A stretch of 64,000 nucleotides of DNA from Byssochlamys sp. IMV 00236 (GCA_001931875.2 MSJH02000818.1:434001-498000); one strand, 5' to 3'; shown: positions 1 through 12,562, counted from the first letter of the stretch. The notes: generated from the letters alone by a model not told the origin. Made by a program: numbers and translations.

Positions 1-215
1 GCAGCAGCAGAGGAAACAGAGGCAGCAGTGGTGGGAGTGCCGCTCCAGTTGTTCTTCCAGGACTCCCAGACACCGTCGATCTCAGCGTAGACCCAGTCGC
101 CAACGTCACGCTTCTCGTGGAGCTGGGCGTGACGGCGCTCGTGGCCGTGGAGGCGGCCCATGGCAGAGCCAGCGCTCACTGCAGTGAGAAGAAGGAGGGA
201 GTTCTTGAGCTGCAT
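1..215 (-). CDS. Secreted protein, N-terminal fragment (possibly Asp f 4-like)
   Basis: The first 71 codons of a gene that runs off the left edge. The start ATG is at 215-213 on the minus strand and the frame stays open to base 1. The first 18-20 residues form a classical signal peptide: one Lys near the start, then a Leu-rich core, then small residues (Ser-Ala-Gly-Ser-Ala). A His/Arg-rich stretch follows, ending in a Lys-Arg Kex2-type processing site around residue 38. After that comes a Trp/Asp-rich segment and an Ala/Ser/Thr-rich linker. The signal-peptide/His-rich/KR layout resembles the Asp f 4-type secreted proteins of Aspergillus, but only the prepro-region and start of the mature protein are visible. 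The family call is therefore tentative; that it is a secreted precursor is well supported. Confidence 0.6.
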   Translation of the reverse strand, partial: MQLKNSLLLLTAVSAGSAMGRLHGHERRHAQLHEKRDVGDWVYAEIDGVWESWKNNWSGTPTTAASVSSAA

Positions 216-3200
216 TGTTGCGATATATGTTCAATGGGAGGATCTGTTATGTATCGACTGGCTGTTGGAAGGGGATCTGCAAAAACAGCCCAGAAGTCGG
301 GGTGTGTTTCTTTGGAAAAGAGTGCGAATTGTGTTGAATGAGTGACAGCGAGCAAAAGAGCTCACGAAAAGAATGAATGCGAAGCCTGGGCTGACAAGAA
401 GGAGAGAAGCACAGAAGACGAAGCAAGACGAGAAGAGCCGGCAGCGCGCACAAAGGGGGACGGCTGTGGTATTATACTGCTGTGTTTGCCCGCTTAGACT
501 TCGTGCCGTTGACGCCAAACAAGGGCCAGACCAACAAACAGGAAAGGATTGACCTTCTAGCGCCAGGAACAGTGGAGATGCAATCTTAGCGGCCATATTG
601 TATACGTGTGTCTCCAGGTCTCCAGGAGTGAATTACCATGATCTAGTCCGTCTAAGTATTAATGAGATTGATGACTTGCTGGCTGGACCTCGCTGACTCG
701 CTGCCAGACTAGTCGATTGCTCCCTGCGGTGACCGCCCATCGCGCTGAGCGTCTAGAGTATATTATTACGGATACACTACTCTATAGCTCGTGCCAGGGG
801 CAGCAAGCAGTCGCTTCCCCCCGAGAGCCTGGAGATGCCGCGTGGATCGGAGAGAATTTGCTGTTGCTGGCCAGGGGAAGGACAAGAAAGAACAACCACC
901 AGTTCCCAATATCCCCATCCAGGGTCGCAGCGCCAGCCAGCAGTCCTGCCGGCCTGTCAGATCATCGCACCTCTCCCCGCTAGTCAGGGGAACGGCGTCA
1001 GGTTCCTGGATCTTTCGCCTCTCGTCTGGCTGGCAGAAGTCGGTTGCGCCCGTGGCCAACCGTGGTAAATTGATGCGACCAAACTTTGCCCCAGTCCAGC
1101 GCTGCAAGTGACTCCAGCGATCGGGATCAGCAGTCGACGAGTATCAACGCTATCTAACTATCTGTCTATCTATCTATATGGTCCGGACTGCTGCCATCTT
1201 TAATTGTTCTTCAGCCCTAGATGTGCTCTGTGACCAGTCGCTTCTTACTCTAGCTGCCCTTAACGAAGGCGTCAGGCAAGATGGGCACAGACAGTAAACA
1301 AAACCCACGGCGATCGGATAATACACGGCAGGCTCATGGCTCAACTCTGCTGTCTCCCACTGTCCCACACCATCCGAACAACCCGGCGATTCTACGTGGT
1401 CCACCATGGAGGGCGGGGAGATCCATTGCACTCTGCTAGTGCCATTTGAACTCTTCATCATCGTCCATGAGGATGGAGCATAGCATGGCGGTGCAACATT
1501 CCGATAGGGCCCCTGGGAAACAAGCCAATGACGACAAAAAGAATCCTCTGAGGGCTCTCCGCAACCTGACGGCACTCTGGCATTTCTCACTCTGTTGAAA
1601 GCCCGAAAATCTACTCGAGAAGATCGCTGATTCGTGTCTGCTTCTGGTCCGAATGAAAACTTCATGATGTTTGTTCTCGCCACCTGTCATGACCCACGTG
1701 TCCGAGTGACACACACTGGATCATGGTTCATTCCGCCTACCACGCAGAAGCTGTTGCTGTTGCTGTCTAAGTTTTTCTACCCACCATCCTGTTCTGCTTT
1801 TCTCACCGGTGATGGTGTAAAAAAGACAAATATCTTGGCGCGCTCGACGTCTAGATCTTTCGCCCACTTCGTCTTTGGAATTGCCAAGGGCAGAAAGAAG
1901 AATTTTCATCCTCGGCGCGCGAGAGAAGAAAGGCCGTCTGGGAATCTGTGTCTAGACAGAAAATTGACTGGTCATGAACAGTGTCCTACTCTCTGTACAC
2001 TGTACAGACTACAGAGTCTACAGACAGCCCCAATGTAGGGCTGAGAGAAAACGAAGCCCTTACTCATAGGCTGCTGCGCCATCGTCAGCCTCATTCTTCC
2101 GTCCTCACCGACCCTTTCACGACCAAGATCTCCGATGCAGGTTGGACGTATGTAAGGCACATGTAACGACACAATTAAAGTATTATTCCTCATGCACCTG
2201 TCCGTAATCGCTGTGCAATTCCTCGCTGCAGGATTGGTGCCTGCGTTAGCGATGTCCATGAGCAACCTAATTTATGGCGGTCAAAGATTTTCGCAATGAT
2301 GAGTTGTTCCCGCCATTTGACTCGTCATATAGACGGTATAATAGTTAACTACTAAGTCTTTAGTTGTTGCGCTCTGAGATCTAGCGCTGTGCACGCAGCT
2401 GAAGCTGAGCTCGAAATGGCATCACATGTCGCAGTTAAGTGCAGTTTTGGTCGAGACTTATTTCATTCCCTGGACTGTATCCCTTACACTTGATGAGCCC
2501 GTGGGCAGCTTGTCCCTCGCCCAGGATGTTCGCTCTATACGCGGGCCCCTTGCTATGCAGATGTGTTCTACAGTCTACTTATTATTATTATACTCAGCCC
2601 TTGAAATCCTTTGCGCGGAAGTGTCCGCTGGCTGACGGAAGCCATCACTAGCCTGACAAGCTAGCCACCTAGAACCGTGCAGAAGTGCCGCCAGAGAATG
2701 AGGCCGTCTTTATTTGTTTGAAACTCCCTTCGCAAGGCTGCTAACCCTGCGCCAAATCCCAGCAAATTTCTATCCATTTCAAGGGGACTTTGACCTGCCA
2801 ACCAGCGTTCATATCTGGTCGGTGCTAATAGCCTTTCGGAACGGCCCATCTCCCAATTCCCAAATGAATAACTCGACTGGTTCTTGGATCATGAATTCTG
2901 GATCGGAACTACGTATGAGCGAGCGGGCAGCTTACAGATGTTGACATAACTCGCTATGCGAACCCCGCCTTCCACTAGAAGCAACTGACTGGCTGGGGCA
3001 TTCCAGAGTCACCTTGACACCGATGGGAGATTGTCAGGATAAGACCAGAAATAAGTGCTATGCTATAATTATGCCCGTAAATACTCATACCGCATCGGTA
3101 GAGAAACCCATTCATTATTATTATTGATCTCTTCTGCACTCGACCGGCTATGGCGGGGTAGGTCACGTGAAAGGCGGTACCAGGCGGCAAAAAAGCGTCG

Positions 3201-3293
3201 AACCCGCCATATCGCGATGACTCGATTATTGTGCTGGAGGGCTGGTCATCGTTGTCGAGATATCAGCGAGAGGCCGATCTGACTGCGTTGATC
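216..3293. other. Intergenic, no supported gene (3.1 kb)
   Basis: This spacer lies between two divergent genes. Open frames here, the longest 169 codons on the minus strand at 1174-1683, have no recognisable domain, biased composition or convincing splice partners. There is a CTAT-type simple repeat near 1150-1180. The right end holds the methionyl-tRNA synthetase promoter, including the palindrome TCACGTGA at 3163-3170. Confidence 0.6.
3163..3170. promoter_or_regulatory. Perfect TCACGTGA E-box upstream of methionyl-tRNA synthetase
   Basis: An eight-base perfect palindrome lies 123 bases before the MetRS start codon. This is the class of site bound by bHLH factors such as Cbf1, which in yeasts acts at sulfur/methionine genes. 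A weaker partial Gcn4/CpcA-like core, TGACTC, follows at 3218-3223. Function is inferred from motif and position only. Confidence 0.5.
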
Positions 3294-5357
3294 ATGGCGA
3301 ACAGCAATCCCATTCTCCCCGTAGAGGGTAAGCGCAATATTCTCATCACTAGTGCTCTGCCATATGTGAATAATGTCCCGCATCTCGGAAATGTGGTGGG
3401 GAGTGTCCTGCCCGCAGACACTTTTGCTCGCTTCTGCAAGGCACGAGGCTACCAGACGCTGTTTATTTGCGGTTCGGTTCGTCATTCGTCCTATCTCAGA
3501 ATTATATGCAGAATACTGATACCGTTTTAGGATGAATATGGAACCGCCACAGAGACAAAGGCACTCGAGGAAGGCGTAGAGCCCGCGGAGCTCTGTGCTA
3601 AGTACCATGCCATTCACAAGGGTATCTACGACTGGTTCCGAATCAACTTTGATATCTTTGGCCGGACACCTACTGCCCAGCAGACACAAATCGTCCAGGA
3701 CGTCTTTCGGGGTCTCTGGAAGAACGGCTATATCGAGGAGCAGGAAACCACGCAGCCGTTCTGTCCTGTGCCCACTCATTCGAAGTTCCTGGCAGACCGT
3801 TTTGTCGAGGGAGAGTGTAGCATCTGTCATGACCTGGGTGCCCGTGGAGACCAGTGCGATAAGTGTGGCAATCTTCTCGATCCCCTGGAGCCGGAATCAA
3901 CGGAAGATGCCCAAGCGAAGACCAGTGGTCAGGACGAGGAGGATGTGGTCACGAAGGCCACCGGCTGGTTGATCAACCCTCGCTGCAAGCTGGACGGTGC
4001 AACCCCCGAGAAGCGTAAGACTAAGCATCTCTACCTGCGCTTGGACGCGCTCCGTGACCAGATCGTTTCCTGGTTTGAGAAGGCGAGCAAAGAGGGCGAG
4101 TGGAGTGCTAATTGCATCTCCATCACGCAGTCATGGATAGATAAGGGACTGAAGCCCCGTGGAATCACTCGTGACCTCCGATGGGGTGTTCCGATCCCAA
4201 CTGATGTGGAGGGCTTGGACGAGGAGGAGTACAAGAACAAGGTCTTCTATGTCTGGTTCGATGCTTGCATCGGCTACATGTCCATCACGAAGAACTATAC
4301 CGACGGAGATAATCTCTCAGGTACGAACTGGGAGAAGTGGTGGAAGAACCCGGAGCAGGTGTCCTTGTACCAGTTCATGGGTAAGGATAACGTGCCATTC
4401 CACACCATCATCTTCCCCGGTTCCCAGCTCGGCACAGGCGGGAAATGGACCCAAGTACACAAGCTCTCAGCTACAGAGTATCTGAATTACGAGGGTGGAA
4501 AGTTCAGTAAGTCGAAGGGAGTGGGTGTGTTTGGTACCAATGCCAAGGATACCGGTATCGACCCGGACATCTGGCGATTCTATCTGCTGTCTAGACGTCC
4601 TGAGACCAACGACTCGGAATTCAAGTGGGATGAGTTCGTCAGTGCCAACAACGATCACCTGCTGAAGAACGTTGGCAACCTGGTCCAGAGAGTGGTCAAG
4701 TTCACCCAGGCCAAGATGGAAAGCAAGGTTCCCGACTTCACCAAGTATTCGGATGAGGTTCTCGAGGAACACAAGAAGCAGGTCAACGCTCACCTGAAGG
4801 AGTATCTTGAGCATATGGAGGCGATGAAGCAGCGACAGGGTCTGTCAGACGTCCTCCACATCTCCGCCCTCGGCAACAAGCTTCTTCAGGACAACAAGCT
4901 CGACAACAGACTATTCACGGAAGAGCCCGATCGCTGTGCTGCCGTCATCGGTCTGGCGCTCAACCACCTTCACCTCCTCGCAAGCATCCTGTCTCCTTTC
5001 ATGCCCGGTACTTCGGAGTCCATCTTCCGGCAGATTGGAGTCGTGCCTGAGCCTCTCATCCCTGACACCTGGGAGGTCGATATCCTCAAGCCAGGCCACG
5101 TCATTGGAGAGCCTAAGCTCTTGTTCTCCCAGATCCCGACTTCGAAGATCGAGGAGTGGCGTCTGGCATACGGTGGCGAGGAGTTGAAGAAGCTGAAGGC
5201 TCTCGAGGCCGAGAAGGCTGCGGCGAAGAAGGCTGCAAAGGAGAGAGAAAAGGAGAAGAAGAGGCTGAAGAAGCAGGCCGCCGCAGCTGCCGCTGCCGCT
5301 GCCGAGCTCGAGGCGAAACTCAACATCGACGAGCAGAAGGGTGTCGAGAAGATATAG
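3294..5357 (+). CDS. MES1: Methionyl-tRNA synthetase, cytosolic
   Basis: Class I aminoacyl-tRNA synthetase that charges tRNA-Met for cytosolic translation. Two exons, 3294-3476 and 3531-5357, joined by a 54-bp intron with an unusual GTTCGT donor, give 669 residues. The HIGH-type motif reads HLGN (30-33) and the KMSKS-type loop KFSKS (385-389). The connective peptide carries a zinc knuckle with Cys157, Cys160, Cys170 and Cys173, as in the eukaryotic/archaeal type. There is no N-terminal GST-like domain such as yeast Mes1 uses to bind Arc1, and no mitochondrial presequence. The last 65 or so residues are a Lys/Glu/Ala-rich charged helix with an alanine run, probably an appended RNA-binding or coiled-coil tail. 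The start was chosen because it directly precedes the conserved N-terminal strand; an upstream in-frame codon at 3231 would add unconserved residues. Confidence 0.96.
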
Positions 5358-6308
5358 AGGGAATCTCACGAGGCTGCAACGAGCATTAGACGTAGAATCT
5401 CAGAGCTGTCTATGGCGATACAGTATCTATCCAAAGAGGTGCTAGTGTCCTTGCGCTCACGAATGATCTTGCGTCATTAGATTTGGGATACAGAGGAATA
5501 GCTCTGCTTGTCTTTGTCTTTCTAACTACTTGTGAGCTGTTTTTTTTCGCGAGCGTTCTCCGTTAAGTCTTTGAGCTGCTTTTCTGGCCCTCAAAAGGAG
5601 GCCGACGATTCAGTGTTTGGTATCTACGATCATGACTGGTGGTTTTCGGGGTCTTGTGGCGTTGTTCGAGGAGCGGTGACGCGCGGTGCTATAGGGCTAT
5701 CTGTTAGCCTAGATTATGACAGGCTGCTGAAAAAGAAAGATTGGCGGTGTCTCAACGACGGTGTTTTTTTAGGAGTATCAAACTAGCAGTGGGTACCGTG
5801 GCTCAACGAGACGAAAGAAAGAGAACAACTATACATAGATTGAAAAAGTAGGGGATCATATCTACATCATTTCGGCTAGGATACTATCATGGTCTACAGG
5901 CTAGAACAATAGACACCGACTTTTCCGGACACCGCAAGCGACATGTTCTTTTCATACTGGTAGAAAGCAACATATCCATTGTCCAGTCTCACTCTAACGA
6001 GCACCCTTATAACCTCCGGACCAGTAATTCCATTTTCAAAGAATCCTATGACCTCCTAGCAGCAATCCAGCTGTTCGTACGCATAAACCACCAACCAAAC
6101 AGCCGTACGTAAGAGCAGGAACGCCAATTTTTGAATCCACTACCTAGCGGTCTACAATATCTATAAAATACACTGACACCTCCATCCATCTATGATCGAT
6201 TCTTCATTCCTGCATATAAATAATCCCACACACTTGAAACCCACACAGCTTCATATCCCTAATCGGTCTTTCGGGAAGCGGGTGGAGAGGAGAACAAGAT
6301 CTCATAAC
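5358..6308. other. Convergent 3' spacer, nothing recognised
   Basis: AT-rich DNA between the 3' ends of the MetRS gene (+) and the secreted cupin-like gene (-). It should hold both 3' UTRs and polyadenylation sites. No coding or RNA feature is seen. Confidence 0.6.
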
Positions 6309-7107
6309 TCAAACCAACATCTCCACATCTCGACAAGCTCCCATATGCAAGACCCGATGTCCAGGGACACCTTCCTCGCCGAGCGGAATTTCCAACGCAA
6401 CCGTCGTCTCCTGAGACGGGTACGTGGTGATATGGCCCAGAGTACTCACGTCCGCTGTGTCGAGGGCCAGAATGGCTCCGTTCTTCCCGCCGGGGATGTA
6501 GGCTTCGAGTGTTGAGTTGGGGAGGGTGATGCGGGCTAAGCCGGAGAGGAAGACGACCCATCTGGTTGTGGAGGTGTTAGTGGTGTGGGGAGGAATAAGT
6601 AAATCAATGATGAAGAAATATACATAGAGCTAATGGTGATAATAAAGAAAAGTAGTATGAAGAAGAATCTAGCTCGAGGGAAGGAGAACATAGTCGTGTA
6701 TAGTGATATGCTATACTATAGTCCCCATCTTTTTTCTCCTTGATTTATGTGAACTCGAGAAAGAAGAAAGAAATACACAAGGAAAACATATATGTAAAGA
6801 TGAAAAAAACCAAGCCAAAACGTCAAGTAACGTACTGCGGAGTCGGTGCATTATGTCTTCCACCATCAAATTTCGCCGGGATAACAGCATATGTGGAGTT
6901 CCCCGCACTCTGGCCGCCCAGAGGTCCCAGATTCAAACTCATAGAGCCAGCGGTGCCGGATTCCGTGGAAGTCTTGAAGCCCGGCTCGAGAGCCCAGCAT
7001 TCCAGCGTGGAGCGGTTGTTGCGGGCGCCGAGAACAGTGACGTTGAGGGTGTTGGCTGCGGCTAGGCTGGAGGAGATGAAGACAGGGAGGAGAATTGAGA
7101 GGCGCAT
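6309..7107 (-). CDS. Small secreted cupin-like protein
   Basis: Exons 7107-6836 and 6561-6309 encode 174 residues. They are joined by a 274-bp intron with a good GTACGT donor and CCAG acceptor; splicing restores a Gln codon and the frame continues to a natural TGA. Residues 1-18 form a signal peptide. Several Asn-x-Ser/Thr sequons follow, consistent with glycosylation. The sequence crossing the junction (His-Asn-Ala-Pro-Thr-Pro-Gln, then Trp-Val-Val-Phe-Leu-Ser-Gly) resembles the first conserved strand pair of cupin folds. The second exon keeps the regular beta pattern and ends with a Gly-His-Arg-Val-Leu-His segment. No metal-binding set is complete enough to predict an enzyme. It is probably extracellular, of unknown function. 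The intron is long for this genome, so an unseen small internal exon cannot be excluded. Confidence 0.7.
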
Positions 7108-9279
7108 TTTGGATTGACAGATCAGACGAAAATTGGTATGTATGTATATAAAGGGAGAGATTGCAATTTTGCTGGATATAGCAGGATTAAAGTCAGCAAC
7201 GAGAGAGAAGTGAAAAAAAAAGCAGCGCTCCTCTCAAGAATGGAATCGGCAGGACAACATTACTTAGGCAGGGGAGCAGCTGTGCTCTATCATAAGTTAA
7301 TTGAAGATTGCGACCGGTGTGGGGATAGAGGCAGTGGTTTCATTGGATTCTCTCATGTAACGATCATTGTGGCGCATAATTATAGCTAACTGTATACTGT
7401 AAGTGCTTAGAGTATATACTCCGTAGTGGATGCAGTTATCAGCTCTCTTGAGCTGAACTGCAAGTCTTTCGCCAGTAGCGCGGCAGTCTAGCTTCACCCT
7501 AGAGTACTTACTGGTGGGTCTTTGCGGGACCAACTAGCTACGTAGTTAGTTACCAGATACGGGAGTATATCTAATTACTTACTACCAGCAAGTTTCCATC
7601 TAGTCCACTAGAGTAGATGCCGGCGACAAGAGGTTCAACTGGCCAGGGCTGAGGTGGCGAGGCTATCTTATCTTGATCTATCGGTATCTGTCACGGTTGC
7701 TACCAAAAAGCGAAGCAGCCGGGTATTGGAAAATTGCAATCCATGTTTTCTAGATCGAGGCTGTCAGTCATCTGGTTATGAAGTTTTAGTAAGCTACAGA
7801 ATGATCGAAGACATACTGTGAACAATTTCAGCCTGTTCATTGGCGGTCTCTTATTATCACGCTGGGAGTTCGAAAGCTGAGGAGAAAATGTCAACGATCA
7901 CTCGATATGGACTTGCAGAGTAGAAGGGACAAATTTCAAAGAGCCACAGCTTGTAAACGGAAGATCCAGGAAAACAAATGCAGATAGAGGGTATATAGCG
8001 TAGAGGGAGAATAAGGAAGCAGATATTCATAATTCTATACGCACATTGTAAGGGTCTTTTGAATCGATCATGAAGTTTGGAATTGATGCCATATTTGATC
8101 TGTTTTCTGGTCTACTCAAATGGGATAGTTGTATGGAACATCATCAAGCACGCAAAGAAACGCTCAAAGTAAAGGTCTGGGGAAAGTCAAGCGGAACAGA
8201 CACCAGTAGACTGATTCTCTCTTGTTTCATCATTGGCCAATGGAAATCTTTAACCGCCAAGTAAAACTCTTTAGCTCTCTTGGGTGTCGTATAGTCAATG
8301 TGGTCAAACGATAACTCTTCGATGCAGACAGGTCAGTCACACAGCTGCGACCTAGAATCCATTTGACTTTTTAGAAACAGACTACAGTCGTATAGCACTA
8401 TCCATATCGTTAATATCTTCAGCAGGACGCCTAGGTGGTTTGGTTGTACGGTGTGTGTCCTGAACCGAAAGGACGGCAGATATGGAGGTGATCCTGAATG
8501 TTGATTTTTGTGGCCAGCGACCAAGGACTTCCAGTGATGTTTTGGCTCCTACCATTTCGAACCAGGGCTCTTCCGTTATGGGATATCATTGCGAGGCCCC
8601 GCATCTCAAGGATCTACATACTCTAGAGTCTTCAACCAAGTGCAGCTTCAGCTCGGCAGTCACAGGTGGCCTCAATCACTTTTTGGTAGATATCGCTGGA
8701 TATACATAGTATCTTACCGCCCGTGGGGTTCTCTCGATGAAACCAGCAATGTATTCTCGTATCCAGAGCATGCTGGTTTCAATTAGTGCTATCCAGGTAT
8801 TTCTACCGCTGTTATAGGACCACTGAGTTAGAGAATCTGACTCCAAATAATAGTTTTTATGCGAGGGTAATTCATCGGATATAGAACGGACGCTCTCCTT
8901 GAGGATGACCTGGTATACTAGTTACCTTTAATTTAAAGACTGGGACTAACTGAGTCATTAGTATTTATTTTATGATCTCGTCTTTCTTGAAAGTCATACT
9001 GAGTTCTGTTTAGTGGTCATGGTGGCGAGTGGCGAAGCACCATCGCTCGGAAACAGTGCAGCTACAGTATACTTTACGCTAGGCGCGAGATCGGGAGAGG
9101 TGTATAGGCCATTAAAAGCTAATTACGATAGTGAAAGTGCGCAACAACATGTCTTGATTATTGAATTTGAGTATGTTGGCCGCTGATTTATGTTCTATTT
9201 CCGGGACCATACATACAGTAGTTATCCCTTCCGATGCAGAAAAATACAAGACACAGAAAGAAAAATCCATGTATCTACT
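7108..9279. other. AT-rich spacer, no supported gene (2.2 kb)
   Basis: DNA between the start of the cupin-like gene and the 3' end of the lyase gene, both on the minus strand. It contains only short open frames (75 codons or fewer) with no recognisable motif and many in-frame stops. One TACTCCGTA motif lies near 7418. It could include decayed sequence, but I cannot identify any. Confidence 0.55.
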
Positions 9280-10329
9280 CTATTTCGGCAAATCAACTCC
9301 ATCCGTAAAAGTGGCACCACCAGCTGCCTCATCAATCTCAACGCTCTCATCGAGCCCACACACGCGGAAGAGCATCGCCGGCGACAACTCCTTGCCAGCA
9401 CCAGTCAATCCGGTCTCCTTCAACCGCTCCATACCGGCCTTAATAGCAGTGTACGCAGGCGCCAGCGCCGCGAAAGGGAAAATGATAATCTTGAACCCCA
9501 TCTCGCGGGCCTCGGGAGCAGAAATACTGGGCGTCGCACCGTGCTCGACCATGTTCAACAGCATTGGCCACGGTGCCACATCACGAATGATCTGACGAGC
9601 CATCTCCTTCGACGTGACGCCCTCGAGGAAACCAACATCCGCACCTGCGTCCCGCGCAGCTTTCAGTCGTCGGAGAGATTCCTCGTAGCCATGTTTCTGG
9701 AGCGCATCTGTGCGTGCAATCACGACGATGTCGCTGCCGATACGCTGCCGAGCTTGCACTGCTGCTCGGATGCGCGAGACGAATGTCTCGACGTCAACGA
9801 GGATCTTGCCGCCTAGATGTCCGCATCGCTTGGTCTGGATCTGATCCTCGATGTGGAAGCCGGCGACGCCGGAACGGGCGTATTGCTGCGTCGTACGGGC
9901 AACCATGATGGGACCGCCGTAGCCGGTGTCTGCGTCGGCGATCAGCGGGGTGGAGGGGGACAGGTTGGCGATCATTTCGGCATTGGTGCGCATGTCGTTC
10001 AATGTGCAGATGCCTAGATCTGCCTGTCCGTGGACGGAGGCTGTTGTGCCTGCTCCGGTCTGTAGAGGAATTAGCTCAGATATTCACGGATCAGATAGGT
10101 ATTCATCTTGAAAATGGAGAATGTGATATGACGATTAAAGATCAAGATTCGAAACAGAAAAGAGAGGGCGACGGGACGAACTGACCATGTATAGAGCATC
10201 GAATCCGGTCTGAAGGGCAATTCTGGCAGAGAATCCATCATAAACACCCGGTGCTACGATGAACGAGTTGGGATCTTCCAGGGTGCGGCGGAGAGTGGTC
10301 GCTGCAGAGGGCGGTGCTGTTGCTGCCAT
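9280..10329 (-). CDS. ICL/PEP-mutase superfamily lyase (methylisocitrate-lyase-like)
   Basis: Exons 10329-10186 and 10059-9280 encode 307 residues; the 126-bp intron has donor GTCAGT and acceptor CTACAG. The protein is a TIM-barrel enzyme of the isocitrate lyase/phosphoenolpyruvate mutase superfamily. Asp90 and Asp92 in DADTGYG are the usual Mg2+/substrate-binding acidic residues. The KRCGH loop (125-129) carries the catalytic Cys found in C-C bond lyases such as methylisocitrate lyase, and this argues against a phosphonomutase. Family members of this size in Aspergillus include 2,3-dimethylmalate lyase and oxaloacetate hydrolase, so the exact 2-hydroxy or 2-oxo acid substrate is open. There is no obvious targeting peptide. 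It is divergent from the Hos2-type deacetylase and shares a 763-bp intergenic promoter region with it. Confidence 0.87.
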
Positions 10330-11092
10330 GATGGAATAGGATTTGAGGGGAAGACTTGAAATCTTTCAAAGGTCTAGGGAAAGAGTCTGATAGGTATTGT
10401 CCTATCTATCAGGAATAAATATATTTCTTTATTGTCAGCTCTCAAAGCTGCACTCCAGAAGAGGTGGTACAGCAACTTTTATACATCTTTTTCCCGATGG
10501 AACGCCGATGCCAACCGGGGCCGGTATCGGAGGCCGGATATGTAAGCAGCCAACAACAAAATTACCGAGAGCAACAGGTTCATTTGTCGATCAAACGATT
10601 GGTGGGAATATCTAATGCTTTAAATAGGAAAAGACAGATCATTTTCAGGGACTAGATGTTGTCGTGCTTTGGTTCTGCTTTCATATTCGATGATTCATTC
10701 ATTTATACGGGCCGACGCGGAGGATCATCGAACGGCGCGGGTCTTGTCTTGTTAGTTAACTATGAAGGTAGATATGTACTATAGTAAAAAAGATGACCTT
10801 GTTGGAATGCTCTTTTCAGTAAACGCGTAATAAATGTAAGGTATAAAATATAAAATGACAATAATACTAATTAAAATAAATATCCAACAACTCATCATTA
10901 ATAATCCATAGCATTCTCCAGCCACAGTTCCCCAAACGGATAGTTAGCCAGCCTCACGTGGCGTTTCGCCCCGCCACTGGCCGAGTCTCCGCCGATCGTG
11001 AAGTCCGCCGATGATTTGGACGAGATCTCGATTTCTCTCTTCTATCTATCTACGTATCGATACTATCCTCCCTCCAACCTCTCGCGCCCGCC
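10330..11092. other. Divergent promoter region, lyase / histone deacetylase
   Basis: The shared upstream region of two divergent genes. It is AT-rich in the middle (about 10740-10910), with a CACGTG-containing segment near 10956-10961 on the deacetylase side. The leader just before the deacetylase ATG is pyrimidine-rich. No coding feature is seen. Confidence 0.6.
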
Positions 11093-12562
11093 ATGGCGCG
11101 CTCATCCGTCGTCCAGGAATACGCCCCGCCTCCGCGCTCAACCACCCTGACCGTCGACAGCAAAGTCGCCCATGAACGCCAGCACACTGCGATCCCGCGC
11201 CCCAAGGGATATCGAGTATCATGGCACGCCAACCCGGCCGTCGAACCGCATCATTTCGGCCAGTCGCATCCGATGAAACCGTTTCGACTGACTCTCACCA
11301 AGCAGCTGGTCATGGCCTACGGCATGCACCATGCGATGGACCTCTATCTGACCCGAGCAGCGACCTACGAAGAGATGGCCGATTTCCATAATCCCGACTA
11401 CCTCGACTTTCTCAAGACCATCATCCCGTCGGACATGCAGTCTGCCGAGCAGAGCGATAACCTCGCCCGGTTCAATTTCGGAGACGATTGTCCCGTCTTC
11501 GATGGCTTGTATAACTACGCCTCGCTCTATGCCGGCGGCACTATCGACGCGGCGCGCAAACTATGCAATAATCAGTCTGATATCGCGATTAATTGGTCGG
11601 GAGGTCTTCATCATGCGAAGAAGGCTGAAGCCAGTGGCTTCTGCTACGTCAATGACATCGTCCTCGGCATCTTACAGCTGCTACGCCATCATCCGCGCGT
11701 CATGTACATCGACATCGACGTCCACCACGGCGATGGCGTCGAACAGGCCTTCTGGTCAACAGATCGCGTCCTCACAGTCTCCTTCCACAAATACGACAAG
11801 GACAATTTCTTCCCCGGAACAGGCGCCCTCGACAGTAACGGTCCCGCGCATCCTCTGAACCCAGGCGCGCATCACGCGCTGAATGTGCCTCTAAACGACG
11901 GTATCGAGGATGACGACTACATCGCGCTCTTCAAAGAGATCATCGGATCGTGCATCTCGACCTTCAAACCAGGCGCCATCGTCCTGCAATGCGGCGCCGA
12001 CAGTCTGGGCTGCGACCGTCTCGGCTGCTTCAGCCTGAACGTCCAAGCCCACGGCGCCTGCGTCGCGTACGTCAAGACATTCGGTATCCCTCTCCTCGTC
12101 GTCGGCGGCGGCGGCTACACCCCCCGTAACGTCTCTCGCGCCTGGGCCCACGAGACCTCCATCCTCATCGACGCCGCCAACATCATCGACCCCAACATCC
12201 CCGAAGCAGTCACTTTCCGCAACCACTTCGGTCCAGACTACAGCCTCTTCCCCCCTCTCTCCGACATGCGTCGGATCGAAAATAAGAACTCTCGCGCCTA
12301 CCTCGCCAATCTCGTTCGAACCATCAAGGAGAAACTCCGTTACATCCAAGGCGCCCCCAGCGTGCAAATGAGCTTCATTCCACCCGATATCCTCGGGATC
12401 CGGGAAGACATGGAAGAGGAAATCAAAGAAGAACAACGAATGCTGGAGGACGAGCTCGAAGACCGCGAAGGAGGCGGTTCCCGCACAACCACAACGAATT
12501 CTGGTCGTCGACGGCGAGATCTCGAGCGCGGTGCTGGCACAAGAGGTGAATTGTACTCTTGA
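11093..12562 (+). CDS. hosA: Class I histone deacetylase, Hos2 type
   Basis: A single uninterrupted 489-codon reading frame. It is a zinc-dependent lysine deacetylase of the Rpd3/Hos2 class; Hos2 orthologues form the catalytic core of the Set3 complex and act in the nucleus. The active site is intact: charge-relay His pair at 173-174, zinc ligands Asp209, His211 (in DIDVHH) and Asp303 (in [10 protein letters not shown]), and transition-state Tyr342 after a four-Gly run. The catalytic domain spans roughly residues 38-400. An acidic Glu-rich helix (about 435-465) and a short Arg-rich tail follow. Overall length and the N-terminal segment fit Hos2/HosA better than Rpd3, whose fungal forms have a longer C-terminus. 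The start lies after a pyrimidine-rich leader with a favourable GCC before the ATG. Absence of introns is unusual among the larger genes here. Confidence 0.94.
   Translation: MARSSVVQEYAPPPRSTTLTVDSKVAHERQHTAIPRPKGYRVSWHANPAVEPHHFGQSHPMKPFRLTLTKQLVMAYGMHHAMDLYLTRAATYEEMADFHNPDYLDFLKTIIPSDMQSAEQSDNLARFNFGDDCPVFDGLYNYASLYAGGTIDAARKLCNNQSDIAINWSGGLHHAKKAEASGFCYVNDIVLGILQLLRHHPRVMYIDIDVHHGDGVEQAFWSTDRVLTVSFHKYDKDNFFPGTGALDSNGPAHPLNPGAHHALNVPLNDGIEDDDYIALFKEIIGSCISTFKPGAIVLQCGADSLGCDRLGCFSLNVQAHGACVAYVKTFGIPLLVVGGGGYTPRNVSRAWAHETSILIDAANIIDPNIPEAVTFRNHFGPDYSLFPPLSDMRRIENKNSRAYLANLVRTIKEKLRYIQGAPSVQMSFIPPDILGIREDMEEEIKEEQRMLEDELEDREGGGSRTTTTNSGRRRRDLERGAGTRGELYS

Noticed and set aside
1174..1683. 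A 169-codon open frame on the minus strand
   Set aside because: No domain, signal peptide or family pattern; it overlaps other open frames and lies in a promoter-like spacer.
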